Shown here in pieces: positions 10,561-22,199 of a stretch of DNA of 64,000 bases (the stretch's first letter is position 1; every line of letters starts with the position of its first letter). Both the position numbers and the translations under genes were made by a program. The notes beneath the pieces are model-generated. The model had not been told where the DNA came from and did not search any database. It saw only the letters and a list, made by a program, of their open reading frames with translations. Source of the DNA: Aradus depressus (taxonomy: Eukaryota; Arthropoda; Insecta; Hemiptera; Aradidae); the NCBI GenBank assembly GCA_963662175.1, contig OY759215.1, positions 54,391,213-54,455,212 on the forward strand, in the 5' to 3' direction.

Positions 10561-11272
10561 GGAATAATAAAAGAAGGAAGTTAAGTACTGTGTGAAACCT
10601 TATTTAATCCTCCAAGAAGGCTGAGGCGGCGTTGGCCTCGCGATCTACTTTAATTTGTATTTTATACTTATATATAATTTTTTTATTTTAATATTTTTTT
10701 ATCTATTTTTTTTTTTTTTTTAATTTTTATCTTTTGTGCTTTTATTAATTTATTATTTATTATATATATATATATTTTTTTTCTTCACACGCCATTTTTA
10801 AGGGAGTGCTGGTGATGACCGGATTCTCCCCTCACGCCTCTCTATCCTTTCGATGCCCCGCCTCCTGGTCTTCCTCCACTGCTGGACAGTGGATGGTTGG
10901 GGAGTGTGGTGGGAGGGTCAGCGCTGGTCTCCCGCCGCCTCCTCCCCTCTCCACTAGTTGGAGAGTGGTATATGACAGTGTGCGGGAGTCCTACTGGTGC
11001 TGTCCTCGTCCAGTTTCTTATATATTTTTAATTATTTTATTTAGTTATTTTTCTTTTATTTTATTTACTTTTATTTTATTACGTATTCTGTTTATTATTT
11101 TTGTATATGTTTTCTACTATTTTGTAATATTCATTTCTTTTTTTGCTTCTTATTATGTTTTAAATATTTTGTATTATTTATTATTTTATCATGTCATCTT
11201 AGTCAACACTTCTGCTTATTGTTATTGTTTGTACAAATTGTAGAATAAATAAAAGTAAAAAAAAAAAAAAAA

Positions 11273-11689
11273 ATTGTTTAGTATAAAAAATAATTTAAGT
11301 CGTAGTAGGTAATAATTGCAAAGCAACAGTGGACCCCATCTAGTATGTGCTTAGGAACGCTGGACACCACAGCTAGTAGGTGCCTTGCAAAGGCGGACGC
11401 CCCAGCTATATAATACAAACAAACCCCGTTTCAGATTTATTAATATAGATTAATTTGTTTAGATTCTGGAAGCAGGTTGTTCAGTCAATATTTACAATAT
11501 AAAGCGGAGTAAATATAGCAAGTAGAATAACAGTTCGGTTGGCCTTGATATCATAACAGGTTATATGAATGATAGTATGCACTGTTTATCCTGCTATTAA
11601 AATCTGTTATGTTTATATTTAAGCTGCAAATTAATAACCCCTCAATTCTCTGGAATCCTGAGGATCAGGGTGTGCGATATCACTTTTGA
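11273..11689. repeat. Fragments of common interspersed repeat
   Basis: Phrases near 11340-11450 (cttaggaacgctgg, ccttgcaaaggcgg, cgccccagctatataatac, accccgtttcagatttatt) resemble each other and the phrase at 57720-57790 (gccaagcaacgtag..., gccaagcaatggtgag). They look like the end of a widespread repeat. No gene is present. Confidence 0.4.
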
Positions 11690-12113
11690 ATACATGACTC
11701 ACAACCCAACTATACATTAGCAGAAAACTACCGCAAGCATATTCGCGACTTAACAGTCTTCATCTTATCATAAACGAAAACGTACCACGTAACATATATG
11801 GATCGGTACCAGCAACACTAACATTAAACGACTACAAACATTTCAAAACAAATTACTCCGAATAGCAACAAACGCACCCTGATGTCACGAAAAACTGGGT
11901 GTTCCTCTTTTTGCAGCTCACATTAATAAACCGCCACAAAGGCTTTGTGGATCACTCCTGGGGCTGTTCACTACAGTCAAGGTGCGCCTTTACCTGGCAG
12001 GCAACTTGAACAGAGACTGTACCAGGACTTCCCACTTTAAGACCTTTCTATTATAGATTTGTTAAGATCATAATGTATTCTCCATATGCAAATAAATGTT
12101 GTTGTTGTTGTCA
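11690..12113 (+). mobile_element. Old Jockey-type LINE fragment with (TTG)n tail
   Basis: At about 11795-11885 one frame reads SNTNIKRLQTFQNKLLRIATNAP, the thumb/linker region shared with the Jockey copy at 9.4 kb, followed by a stop and frameshifts. The fragment ends with AATAAA and a gttgttgttgttg tail near 12097-12112. It is heavily decayed. Confidence 0.6.
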
Positions 12114-12659
12114 ATTTAAGTAGCATTCTGCTACTGAAAATAAGAGTTGAAAAATAACAGATGCCTAAACAGCAACCCACCATTAAGACTGTCTCTCTCC
12201 TTGATATGATGCATTCATGACCGAGCTCTGACTGTTGAGAGATGTTCCTTTGAAGGTACTAAGGTAAGTATGAAACCCGTGGACTCCACGTCTGGAAGGG
12301 AGACTCAGAGCCTCCTTTGTTACTCGGTAGAGCACGTCATCATGATCTGGCCATGACCCACTTCTCTCATCTCCTCTCAATTAGACCAACACATGTTTTT
12401 TTTTTGTCTGTAATTTTTTTTCAATTTAGTTTAGCAATATTTCTCAATTTATTAGTATAAAATGTAGCTTAGTTCATATTCTTCACGACCCTTCATTGAG
12501 ATGTAATTGAAATTTACGTTTTAAATATTGGATTTGATCCACTTGAGCACTGAAATATATCTAAATTGAGTGGTAACAGAATTCAGAATTAATCAATGAA
12601 TCATTAAAAAAGCACACACTTAGATTGTAAATTTAGGCTAAGAATCATTTTTAATACAA
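12114..12659. other. Noncoding DNA
   Basis: A 65-codon minus frame (12183-12380) has no recognisable content. Nothing else was identified. Confidence 0.45.
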
Positions 12660-12667
12660 GGTTCATG

Positions 12668-13309
12668 AAGGGGCGTATCGAGGATTTTGAGCAGGAGGGG
12701 GGGGGGGGGGGGGGCAAGCTTGGCTACGAGGATGGGGGGTATAGACTCTCAGGGGCACAGCCCGGAGTTTCCGTGGTTAGCTTGCAGACTTTTTGTTATT
12801 AATTTGGGAGACTCGGACCTCTAGAAGCTCCTCCTGAGGTAACCACTGACTGTAATACTCAAGTTGATTTTACATGAGCAGCAAAAATGCAAAGCGCAGC
12901 AGCAGCAAATGTACACTGTGCTTTTAGAATTAAATGACTCACATCCAATAGCGTGCATTTGCTGCTGCTGCGCTTTGCATTTTTACTGCGCATGTAAAAT
13001 CAGCTTTAAGAGTAGAAAGTATAAAATAAATGACGATTTTGAGCGAGGAAATGAAATGATGGAATTCATGTATATTTAAATAAATGTAATATGACTTGTT
13101 TTGTACATGTACATTTATGTAACAGCTGATTGCTGATTTAGGAACAGACGCACGGGAAATTTGAAGATCCTATTGGTAACTTGCAAGCAATCCATTTTTA
13201 ATAAAAACAATTTATTCAGTTTATTTAATTTTTATCTTGGTTTTTTGCTCTGGCCAGGGGGGGGGGGGGGGGCACGCGCCCCACCCTGCCCCTCCTGGCT
13301 ACTCCCCTG
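12668..13309. mobile_element. Non-autonomous hAT-like DNA transposon
   Basis: Eight-base flanks ggttcatg (12660-12667) and ggttcata (13310-13317) differ at one position and fit a hAT target duplication. The ends are inverted: aaggggcgtatcgagga on the left and, reversed, caggggagtagccagga on the right. Both ends run into long G-tracts (12698-12715 and 13258-13272). No transposase is present. A large internal hairpin at 12861-13006 may be a second nested element. Confidence 0.65.
12861..13006. repeat. Inverted repeat with 50-bp arms
   Basis: The arm 12861-12911 (aagttgattttacatgagca, gcaaaaatgcaaagcgcagc, agcagcaaatg) is the near-perfect reverse complement of 12955-13006. The loop is about 43 bases. 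The arms include three CAG/CTG units. The transcript would form a long hairpin. Confidence 0.9.
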
Positions 13310-13317
13310 GGTTCATA

Positions 13318-13689
13318 CAATTCACATGCAAAGAAAAAATACCTAAAACTGACGTCAGCGATTAGTCTTCAACACAATTATAATCATAATTGAAATAAAA
13401 GACATTGTTTTTTTGTTGTTTTTTTTAATTTAAAAAATGCGATATATACAAAATTAAAGTTTTATCTGTACTTAAGTCAGATGATTTGCTAGTTTGATCA
13501 GAAATCTGTTTCAGGTTATATAAAGGCCTCATCAGTTTAATTTCTGTCTTTGTTTGTTTGAGCTTCACAGGAAAACAGTAGAACCCAAAACATAAAATGA
13601 GTGCTCTTTAACGGACCTGAAGTCCGTTTCGTACGGAGGCCATGTGAACGGGAGGGTTGTGAGGGGCCTGTATTATAAAATTACTACTA
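13318..13689. other. Noncoding DNA
   Basis: AT-rich with T-runs; a small hairpin acggacctgaagtccgt is at about 13612-13629. No gene was recognised. Confidence 0.5.
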
Positions 13690-13960
13690 ACCCTTCAACA
13701 GTTGTTTAGCCTGAAGGAAGGCACGAAGAAGGACAGGCTACCTAACAGCTTGGGACAGTCGATATCTCCATTGATAAGGAAGAAGATAAATAAAATAACG
13801 TTCTTCATAGGGCCATGTTTCAAGGACTCCGAAACCAGTTTATCCTGATGAAAAAAGCTCCAGAAACAGAGGGACTTCTGTAGCCTCTCGATTCTTTGGA
13901 TGTCCACAGGCTGTGTACGAATTCCATATAATTGATGCATATTTCAGCAAGGGCCTCAGA
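13690..13960 (-). mobile_element. LINE reverse-transcriptase C-terminal fragment
   Basis: The minus-strand frame reads DIQRIERLQKSLCFWSFF and later NGDIDCPKLLGSLSFFVPS, the classic order (IERLQK..., then IDCPELL...F.VP) seen after the polymerase domain of Jockey or CR1-group LINEs. The piece between them is shifted in frame. Only about 80 codons are left and there is no recognisable 3' tail. Confidence 0.6.
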
Positions 13961-14734
13961 GTAAGTTGTAGATGGCAGTGACTGCTTCGATGTCTTTACA
14001 AAACTCCCAGGTCAAGAACAACTTCTGTTTACTACTTCACCACAAAGTAGTAGGAGGATTCCTGCAGATGGAGGCACTACATTTCACGTAGACATTATAG
14101 GAATTAGCTACGTAAGTCTTATTTAAGAACCTTTTTGGAATAATAATGAGAAGTGAATTGATTACTCATTAATAGCATATATTGACTAATAAGCCCATTT
14201 CTTTTTCTAACGTGTAAATATATTAGCAATACATTGAGATACATAAAGAAGAGTTATAATAACATAGGATTTGTCACTCTAGTTTGTTGTTAAGAGAAGC
14301 CGACACTGGGTTCCCTATAAATAATTCTGCTGACAGCCAATAAAGCTGAAGGCTATGGTCGCCTGCCATCTGATCTAAATGCCACTAAGGAAGTTAGTTG
14401 CTCAGTCACATTCCGCTTAGTACATACTCAATTACTTAGAAAATATAAATGTCGATTTGAAGTACAATAAAGGCAGATCAACTTTCTGATCATTAAAAAA
14501 CATAATGACCACTTAATAAATTGTTTACTTGTTACTTTACTATACCTACCGTATTAACATTATTAATGCTAACATAATTTTTTGGCCTAATAAAATAGCC
14601 AGAGTTATCAATTATTTAAAACCTCTCCCTACATATATGGAAAAAAAAATGTTTAAAGCTATATAATAAGGGCCTATGACATTTGAGCGCGGCCTTTTCG
14701 GAGACAAGATGTTATTTAACATTTTTAAATTGAA
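13961..14734. other. Noncoding DNA
   Basis: No gene, RNA or shared repeat was recognised. Confidence 0.45.
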
Positions 14735-14922
14735 CAAAACCCTGAGTATGCCGTCCTTCGGGTGGGTCGTTAAGTGACGGTACTGGTTAAAGACTAACCC
14801 TAAGAAAGTACCCTAGGTAACAAAACCTTGAAAGGCAAGACTCCCACAGTAACGTCTGGCTCATCTCCACTAGGCAATATGACCTCGTAGTTAAAGCCCG
14901 GGACTCGGTCATAATAACAACA
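14735..14922 (+). mobile_element. Family-1 SINE, 5'-truncated
   Basis: It starts within the body (accctgagtatgccgtcctt) and runs to the conserved end (ttaaagcccgggactcggtc). The tRNA-like head is absent and the body is internally deleted compared with the copy at 38.7 kb. Confidence 0.75.
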
Positions 14923-17105
14923 ATAAGATATTCATATGAAACATTAACATGATACATAATTTATCGTTATTTTGACGATATATTCACATTATTTTTACAT
15001 ATTTGGATATTTTTTTTTTAGTCAAAGTATTTCATTCTACAAAGAAGCAACTATGTCCACAAAAATTTAAGAAGTTCGCGATTTTCGAAGTTTTTGACAA
15101 AGTACAATAATCGCTTCACAGCCTCTCTAAAAAAAAAATAATGTATTGGATAACAAGTAACTTGCTAGAAAGGAAATATTAAGTGAAAAAAATATAGTAT
15201 TATCGCGTTATGGGAGTAGCTATGAAGGTGTAGCCACTAATTCAGAGAGATTACTCAAATAGCATTTATATTCAATTGTTTAGTATACATAACGAACTAA
15301 TTCGAGATATTCGGTGTTTTTAATGTTTCACAAAAGGTTATATGTGTAAAAATAACTAATTTTTTCAAAGATTTCGCAACTCATCATCATTATAATTTTT
15401 TTAAATTTTGAGGTAGGTAACTCATATGTCTTTTAAATGAGTGTACTAATCGTAAAATATGTTGCATCATGCTATTGGCAGGAGGTCCACCGATGCCCAG
15501 CACATACTGATCGAACTGTCCAACGTTGTTCGACAAATACTGTGTTTTGCTAGCTGTGGTGCCCGGTGTTTACTATCCATTCTATATACCTGTTGTGAAC
15601 AAGGTTCCAAATATGTAAACGTCGAATTTTCATGACTTCAACGCAATGTTTGTCTATGGAACCTTTCAGTTTGACTTCATTTCACGTCTTTGTAATATTT
15701 TTAGTTGAAATCATTGCAACCAATTTAAATTTCAAAATAGCATGTAACCAAATTAAACTTTTTCTACTTTGCTACTTATCCAATAACTAGTATAGCTGCA
15801 ACAAATAAAAGGAAGAATTTTTAGAAATACTTATTATGACATTTCCAATTTTTTATAAAATTACTAATGAATTCTCCATTTCGCAAACCAAAATATTATT
15901 AGTGGACTTTCACGTCTTACTTTTACTTCATATCCTCTAATAATGACCCATCGGAGCACGTTTTATAGAGAAATACTTAAAATGTCTCGTCATTCTCATT
16001 ATAGGATTTTCTATTTTCATAGTTAACAAACTAATCAGCAATCAGTAAACAAAATTGTTTAAATAAATTTTACGATGATTTACATAATAAGGGAAAGTTT
16101 TGTACATGCACAAACTCTTGCTAAGAGACCTATGGTGCATCCTTATGCCTTAAGAAAAATGATTGTTTGACTTGAACAATCCTTTCCTTTCTTTTCAATT
16201 TACGAATCTTTATTTAAGTAGGTACTACCATTTTGGCACAATAATCATGGAAAATTGTTTCTTATTAGACCAACATGGTATTATCTTCGTATCTATCTGA
16301 AATTGTGAGTCGTATTCACAAATAGAGAGACTTCAGAATCGAGTTTATCGGACAAACACGAAAACAACAACCGGAACCGCTGTTACGAGTGATGACACAG
16401 CATCAACCTCCGTCAATAAGACTGATGATGAAGCATCAGAGCTATTTAAACCAAGAGGACTGACTACGGTCAATCAACCCCACTCTCCTGTCAAGTGTTT
16501 TACTTTTATCTGAATCACAGATGAATGTGGATTGTGAAATGTTTCTTTATTTCTCGCGTAATCTTAAAAATTCAGACTTAATCACAGGCAAACTTCTAGC
16601 AACCAAATGATCCTGTAGAATTATGTAATATGTAATTACATGGCCTGCTTCCATGATCTCACCTTACATAATGTGGTGCAAGGATTTGATCCGAATAATG
16701 TGAACTATTTAAGGGAGAGTTAGAGTGGACAAGTCTGATACGAGCTTCTCAATGTTAGTCCAGTCCTAGTATCGTGTGCAAATCTGCTCATATACATTGG
16801 CCGATCACCATATATACAGGCCCATCACCACATATACAGGCTGATCACCATATACACACTCTAAATCGTGTGCCTCTTCTTAGTTTGAGGTTTCAGATTT
16901 TCGCCTGGACATGAAGAAAATGAATTATTTTTCAGAAAATACTGGCGGTCGACAAATAAAGTAGGTACTTGACAACATGTAAGATTGAACAATAGGAATT
17001 ATAAGTAGGTACCATAAAAAATGATATTATGACCATTTATTTCAATATAGATATCACTTATTGTCAGACACTTAACACCGGCACAACACAGAGACAAGTT
17101 CACCG
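14923..17105. other. Noncoding AT-rich DNA
   Basis: No open frame above 60 codons was found. A short tandem of gatcaccatatatacaggc-like units (three copies) sits at about 16803-16855. I see no host exon. Confidence 0.5.
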
Positions 17106-17390
17106 GTAGCAAGGAGGTAGCGTATTTGCCTACTGTACTCAAGATCGCGGGTTCGAAACTTTGGCCTATAGATTTTTTTATCTGAGAGGTAAAACCTTGA
17201 ACATGCCGTCCTATGGATGCTTGGATGGGTCGTTAAGCAATGGTCCCGAGCCTGTACGATGTCAGGTACTCGTTAAAGATCCCTATCCTAGGTGAATAAA
17301 CCAGAGCTCATGTCCACCAAATAGGCGAAAAGCCCTCTGGTAGTAGGCAATACGGCCAGTTAAAGCCCGGGCTTGACTTATAAAAAATAC
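17106..17390 (+). mobile_element. Family-1 SINE, nearly full length
   Basis: The head is diverged (ggtagcgtatttgcctac, then a good B-like gggttcgaaactt at about 17150). The body and end match other copies (gtacgatgtcaggtactcgt, ctggtagtaggcaatacgg, ttaaagcccgggcttgact). Confidence 0.8.
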
Positions 17391-18057
17391 ATGACGCTGG
17401 AATCTAGTAATGAATTGGAAGTCTTGCGATGTTACTGCTAGTCTCAAGTAGGCAGATGATCAAAGTTATTGGTTGAAATCATCACGGGCTACCGACCTTG
17501 ACCACCGCTGCTCCAAGGGTTTCATTTTTTGGTTTTCAATCTACAATACCCTAAAAAAAATAGCAAAAACATGATATCTCACATGTCCTACTACCTCTTT
17601 ATTTGACATGTTTTATTAATTTTTTTTGCATATATGTAACTTTTCTGCAAAAAAGCTACCATAACCACCCACCTAAAAATTGTTCTTAAATCTGAGTAAA
17701 TGTCTCAAGTTAGAATTTGTCCTTAGAGCTTCATGTTTTCGCATAAATAAAGCAAATGGCTAAAATTAGGGTCGATTACTTTCTGAAAAAATGTACTTTC
17801 TTTCTCTTTAGGCTCATTATTTACAAGTCATCATAACATGTTGTTCATAGTATTTGTAAAAGTTGCATATAAATGACGTCCACTTTACCCAAAACTAAAT
17901 GAATGATGAGGCAAATGAAACTCAAATGAATAAATGGAAATAGTCTAAATAATTTTTTTTAAATAATAATAATGAGCGTATTAGCTATATAACAAAGATG
18001 TCCTTGAAAAAAAACTAAATCTGAATATAACTATCAGAATCTGACGAACTCTTCTAG
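17391..18057. other. Noncoding AT-rich DNA
   Basis: No gene or repeat was recognised. Confidence 0.45.
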
Positions 18058-18059
18058 GC

Positions 18060-18400
18060 CAGGGGTAGCCAACCTTTTTGGTTCGGAGAGCCTTATAGCG
18101 AGTTACCACTATCTGTTCGTCTCTGTAGAGACCAAACTACTAAAGTTGCAATTTTTTACGAAATACACAAAAATATGGTCCAACGCCAGTAAATGTTTTT
18201 TAAAGGCTTTGTTCATGGGCTTATCTTACAATTCAATACTAGTGGTGGTCTGAATTTGAATCGCAATGTATGTTTTTGTTAGACCGATGAGGGTTTTCAT
18301 ATCTTCTCTATTGCACACAAACTTATGATAATCTTCATCTACGACACCCTTCAATGCGTGCTCAGATCAGAATCTCCTACTCTATACATATAGGCCTTAA
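18060..18400 (+). mobile_element. hAT-like transposon end
   Basis: The terminus caggggtagccaacctttttggttcggagagcc matches the well-known hAT (Charlie-type) terminal form CAGRGGTNNCCAACCTTT...GAGCC. The matching second terminus and an 8-bp duplication were not found, so only one end is clear; the right boundary is arbitrary. Confidence 0.5.
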
Positions 18401-19419
18401 AAAAAAAAAAAATAATATGTGGTTTAAAAGACTGTGTACTCCCAACTAGAGCAGAAAATACTCAGCCCTCTACAAGATACTGCCCTTTTAAAGCTCTAAG
18501 TAAGTAGACTCTACTGCAACGGCAGTTTTTCTTTCTATCAATTGTATAGTGAAGAAATAACATGACTTTTATATTTTAACATTATAATATAGTGGCATAT
18601 GAAGAAATTCAGTTGATGAGCTATTCCACCATCTTGTTTGTCAGAAATGAGGGAACATAAGTAAGTTGAACCAAAAATGAGACAAGATAGATAAACTATT
18701 CACTGAGCTATTTCAGCCTTCCTTCTCAACAGATATTTGTAATAAATTTATTAAATTGTATCTACATAATTGAAAAAAACAAAATAATAATGACAATTAA
18801 TTTAGAAGATTATCAGTACTTAATTAATACTGACTAACGACATTTGATACACTTTGAATAAATCATTTTGATTTATAAGTTCTGAAGTAATTTATTCAAG
18901 TGGCGTTCCGCTATCATCAGTTTTAATGTCACATAATATAATTCAGATCGACCACCCAGTTCACATAAAATAATGGGGATTCTATTCAACATCAGAACTA
19001 AAAAGGGACAGCGCAATTAGTTGAATAGCTAGCATGAAATAAAAATCAATTAGGATAGGGGTCAGGTTTTGAAACAGTGAGTAAAAGGTAGGTTATTATT
19101 AAATTTCAAGGGTAGCCCAGGAATAGGTCAAACTGAGAGACGTTATCAGGCCCATACTCTCCTATAGCCTCAGCTAGTCAGCAGCTCAACAATTTGAAGA
19201 GTTTCTCGCAATCTGATTACACAGAGATTTCGCTTCTTAGCAGGAGGTTGACGATATGAAAGAATTACCATACGAAAAGACGCCCCCACCGCCACCGCCC
19301 CTAACATGGAGACAAATCTCTCTTCCTGGTTCTCTGTCCAAGATCCACATCTCACAATGGCCATACTTCATACATATGCACGAATCAAAATGAAAGTGGC
19401 ACATTTCTAAAAATATATA
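18401..19419. other. Noncoding DNA
   Basis: A 64-codon minus frame at 19170-19364 contains a short GC-rich stretch but no domain I can name. Nothing else was recognised. Confidence 0.4.
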
Positions 19420-19585
19420 GACCCCTACTCTACTAGATAACTAAATCTGAGTAGGCAAAATTTAGAACTTTCACAATAGGGTCGGGCTAGACTCCACCAG
19501 AGCGACGAAAGAGCGCACTGGTAGTAGGCGATATGACCTCGTAGTTAATGCCCGGGCATGAGTCACAATAACTAACTTAATCGCA
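19420..19585 (+). mobile_element. Family-1 SINE, 5'-truncated
   Basis: It matches the second half of the SINE (gcaaaatttagaactttcac, gacgaaagagcgcactggta, cgggcatgagtcacaataac). Confidence 0.8.
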
Positions 19586-19749
19586 GGCCAACTACTAGCA
19601 ACCAAATGGTCAAATTATTATGAATGATATATATGTTTAAATTATTTTTCCCTTCAGAATCGTATCTTCTCCGAATTCTCCTTTAGAACTTAAATGGTTT
19701 GTTGCCTCATTAATAAAACCTTCAACTACTACTATACGATATATATATA

Positions 19750-20310
19750 TCCGACCACCCTTATTAAATTCTATATTCCGCCACCCTTATTAACTACATC
19801 ACACCAGCTTCCCAGCCTACAGGATCCTTTCAGAACGCTGTTTGTTGATTCTACTCTCTCCGGTCACAATTTCGGCATTGTTTTGTATTGTACACTCAGT
19901 AAGCGTTGTCACTCATACGAATTTCACACCCTCTTCTAATCCTTGGACCCCCTCTTCATCCTCGGTGGTGACTTTAATGAAAAGCATCATCTATGAGAAG
20001 TAAAGTTCCAAACGATATCATTAATACCCAACATTATTACCTTAACTCTTCTATCTACTAGCCCTCTGATCCTAACCGCAAAACCGATCTGGTTGATTTC
20101 TGCATTACGGTGGAGCAGTTATCCCATTACCCATTCTCCTGTTTTCCTAAGAATCTGTTTACAGCCTTCTTTAGTTCCTTCCAAACCGTCCTTGGCACCA
20201 GGTCCTGCTATGTCTAGTCTTATTCAAAAACTTTTTTCTCAGTCTTATATAGCTCAAAAACCAAAAGAAAACATTACCGTTCTGTCTGCCTGTTTGTATG
20301 TACAGTGACC
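19750..20310 (+). mobile_element. Jockey-type LINE endonuclease fragment
   Basis: The frame around 19950-20110 reads ILGGDFNEKHHLW, then SDPNRKTDLVDFCIT, the conserved GDFN and SDPNRxxDLxDF blocks of apurinic-type endonucleases of Jockey LINEs. Stops and a frameshift break it. The upstream part (PPPLLTTSHQLPSL) fits the preceding region. A 19-base C-tract at about 20350 follows. No reverse transcriptase is attached. Confidence 0.65.
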
Positions 20311-20369
20311 AGTTCCAGAAAAAGTTTCACGCTAACCAAATGGTCATCCCCGCCCCCCCCCCCCCCCCT

Positions 20370-21353
20370 ACTCTATCTATGCGCTAAAAGTGTGAAGGAA
20401 TAATAGAGCCTTATCTATTGAAGGTAAGAAATTTGTTTTGAGAATTTAAGGACATATCGGGTTCGAGAGAAAAAAACTATAGCGCATTTAACCTAGCAAA
20501 CTTAAATGTCACTTTTGAACTGTTGTACAGGTGAAACCGGTACACCTTATCACCTTATGTATATATTTTTGTGGAATTCGACAATATAAAAGTTAAACAT
20601 GTTCTTTATTTTTATTTATTTCATTAGCTTTTCACTTAATCGACACAGATCGCAGAAATGTATTCTGACTCTAATTTTGTAGTTTGATAGACACACATCA
20701 CGTTTTTTTTTGTATTTAAACCGCTACAGCTCCATACAGAACAGTTCTTTTTGGAGGATTCATAGACGTATTAATATACATACATATATTAACACACATA
20801 TATGCATATTACTAGAGCCAGTTTGAAAAAAAAAATTCGGGGATGGTGTATTTTGTGAATATAAAGTTTTACATCAAAGCCTCTAAAAATCAACTTTTAA
20901 AATTCGGCAAAACTGAACGTAATTATCTGAAAAAGGTTCCAATTTACAAAACGTACTCATTGGAGCCACTGCTTGACTATAAAAACAGTGTTTTTTATGT
21001 AAACAATATTTTTTTGAGGTATTATCCAAATTCTACATCCTGAGCTAAAGCTCAAGTCCTATGTAGGCGTAGCTTTTCTGTACAACACATTTTTTTTTTG
21101 CCGAAGGGTTCTTCGATTAGTGTCATCGATTTTTCTTAACTGTTTACATAAGCAAACATACAGAAGAAGGAAGAGATAGAAGCCCGACTATTTACAAATG
21201 TATTCCCAATCTAAATATGGAATTTTTTGTAATGAATCTTCTCAAATGGAATTCATTGTTAATGTAAAGATCTATATCTTATATTTATCTTATCTATATA
21301 AGATTTAAGAATTAATTAGCTTGGCGTAAGGACGAAGTATCAATAAAGCTTCC
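20370..21353. other. Noncoding DNA
   Basis: AT-rich. A 66-codon plus frame at 20843-21043 has no recognisable content. No other feature was found. Confidence 0.45.
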
Positions 21354-21400
21354 CCATCTCTGAGGCAAGAAAGATATAATATATCTTGTCTCAGAGATGG
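21354..21400. repeat. Hairpin with about 22-bp arms
   Basis: ccatctctgaggcaagaaag is followed by its near reverse complement ctt-gtctcagagatgg with a short AT centre. No downstream T-run or gene end fits a known regulatory hairpin. Confidence 0.85.
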
Positions 21401-21620
21401 GTTTACAAAAATTAAAAATTCGTATTAGATTATACCTAGGTAGGTCATTTTACACCAACCTAAGGCGTTTTATATTTACCAAAGGGTTATTTCGTGCAAT
21501 GAAAAATCACTCCATAGGTGAATTGCTATCCTTAGGAATGAAATGATTTTAAGAACATTCAACTAAAGACATTAGATAAACTGTCAATGAAATAGTGACA
21601 AAAGGAGTTTTACTACTTAC

Positions 21621-22016
21621 TGGAATATGTACAAGAGTTCCATTGCTGTTGGGCTGTGCGCCATAGGAGTAAATGGGAACGACAGGGGTAGCGTTTTTCT
21701 TGAGAACGATGGGTCCTCGAGGATCGTCGTAATCGGGTAGGTCATCGTCGTAGTCAAGCACGGCATGGAGGGTGGTGCGAGCGGCTCCGGGAGCCCCTGC
21801 GGTGACACGGGTGTAGACCAGTGGAGGCGGCGGAGCCTCCAGTCCCGTCGAGAAGTTGGCCACAGACATCAGCACAACACCATGTCAAGCACAGCACCCA
21901 GTCCCCTTCTCTATCCACTGAGGGAACACCTCGACTCGCACCTTCCTCCTTACGTAACCGCACCCTCCTCCAGGAGCCCCCTCTTCGGCCAGGTCCATTG
22001 TGGAGGGGAGTGCTTT
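21621..22016 (-). CDS. Host exon of an unrecognised gene (start exon)
   Basis: The segment is GC-rich within AT-rich flanks and ends with a consensus donor (cca|gtaagtag, 21620). An acceptor (ggtgctccag) lies just before 22016. The main frame begins at ATG 21869 (MSVANFSTGLEAPPPPLVY), is rich in P, D and Y (AVLDYDDDLPDYDD), and reaches the donor in phase after 83 codons (...NGTLVHIP). A second ATG in the same frame, with a good context (ccacaatgg, 21998), opens a 37-codon frame that stops at TGA 21887-21885, only five codons before the main ATG. Acidic-tyrosine and proline-rich composition suggests a disordered region. No domain was recognised and the next exon was not found, so the product is unknown. 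A 5' UTR exon may lie near 23020-23150, where a donor (gagatg|gtacgt) is present. Confidence 0.45.
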
Positions 22017-22199
22017 CTGGAGCACCTCAACAGTCAGTCACCTCTTACCATCTTACAGAGAAAGATTTCTAATACGAGCAACGAACGAGACGAGATTGCG
22101 AACTGTTTCAGAAGTGATTCAAGCTCAGGAACTTATTTTAAACATTTTTAGGGTCTCGTGATCAATCAAGAAACCATATTGTTTTCGTTTGTGTGTCTG

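Larger units (their letters stand above)
9691..10605 (+). mobile_element. 915-bp foldback element with 13-bp target duplication, Penelope-like features
   Basis: The 13-mer aatcctccaagaa is present at 9678-9690 and 10606-10618 and once only in the interrupted LINE frame, so the insert is exactly delimited. Its arms (about 9719-9880 and 10462-10604) are inverted copies of each other. They include attaaataagg and a hairpin motif gagcgaacgctcgaaacgtc at 10539-10558, which also occurs inverted at about 9771-9790. An additional palindrome lies at 9865-9948. The middle (10010-10400) holds irregular repeats of ACCACGCGG. No protein is encoded. A 13-bp duplication with inverted arms and a hammerhead-like core suggests a non-autonomous relative of Penelope-like retroelements; that class is inferred. 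Confidence 0.7.
9170..11272 (+). mobile_element. Jockey-type LINE, 3' part, split by a nested insertion
   Basis: Positions 9195-9690 encode the C-terminal part of a Jockey-family ORF2: IRYLGFYLDSRLTW, then NKLIIYKTIIRPIWTYGLEL WG-type sequence, ending HPHNPPR. The same frame resumes at 10619 (RLRRRWPRDLL, stop) after a 915-bp insertion. A long 3' UTR follows, including a GC-rich block at 10806-11000, then AT-rich DNA, AATAAA at about 11246 and a poly(A) tail to 11272. Endonuclease and most of the reverse transcriptase are missing, so the copy is 5' truncated. The in-frame continuity across the insertion shows that the LINE was there first. Confidence 0.85.

Noticed and set aside
19170..19364. 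64-codon minus frame as a host exon
   Set aside because: No supporting splice phase, no recognisable domain and a neighbouring SINE.
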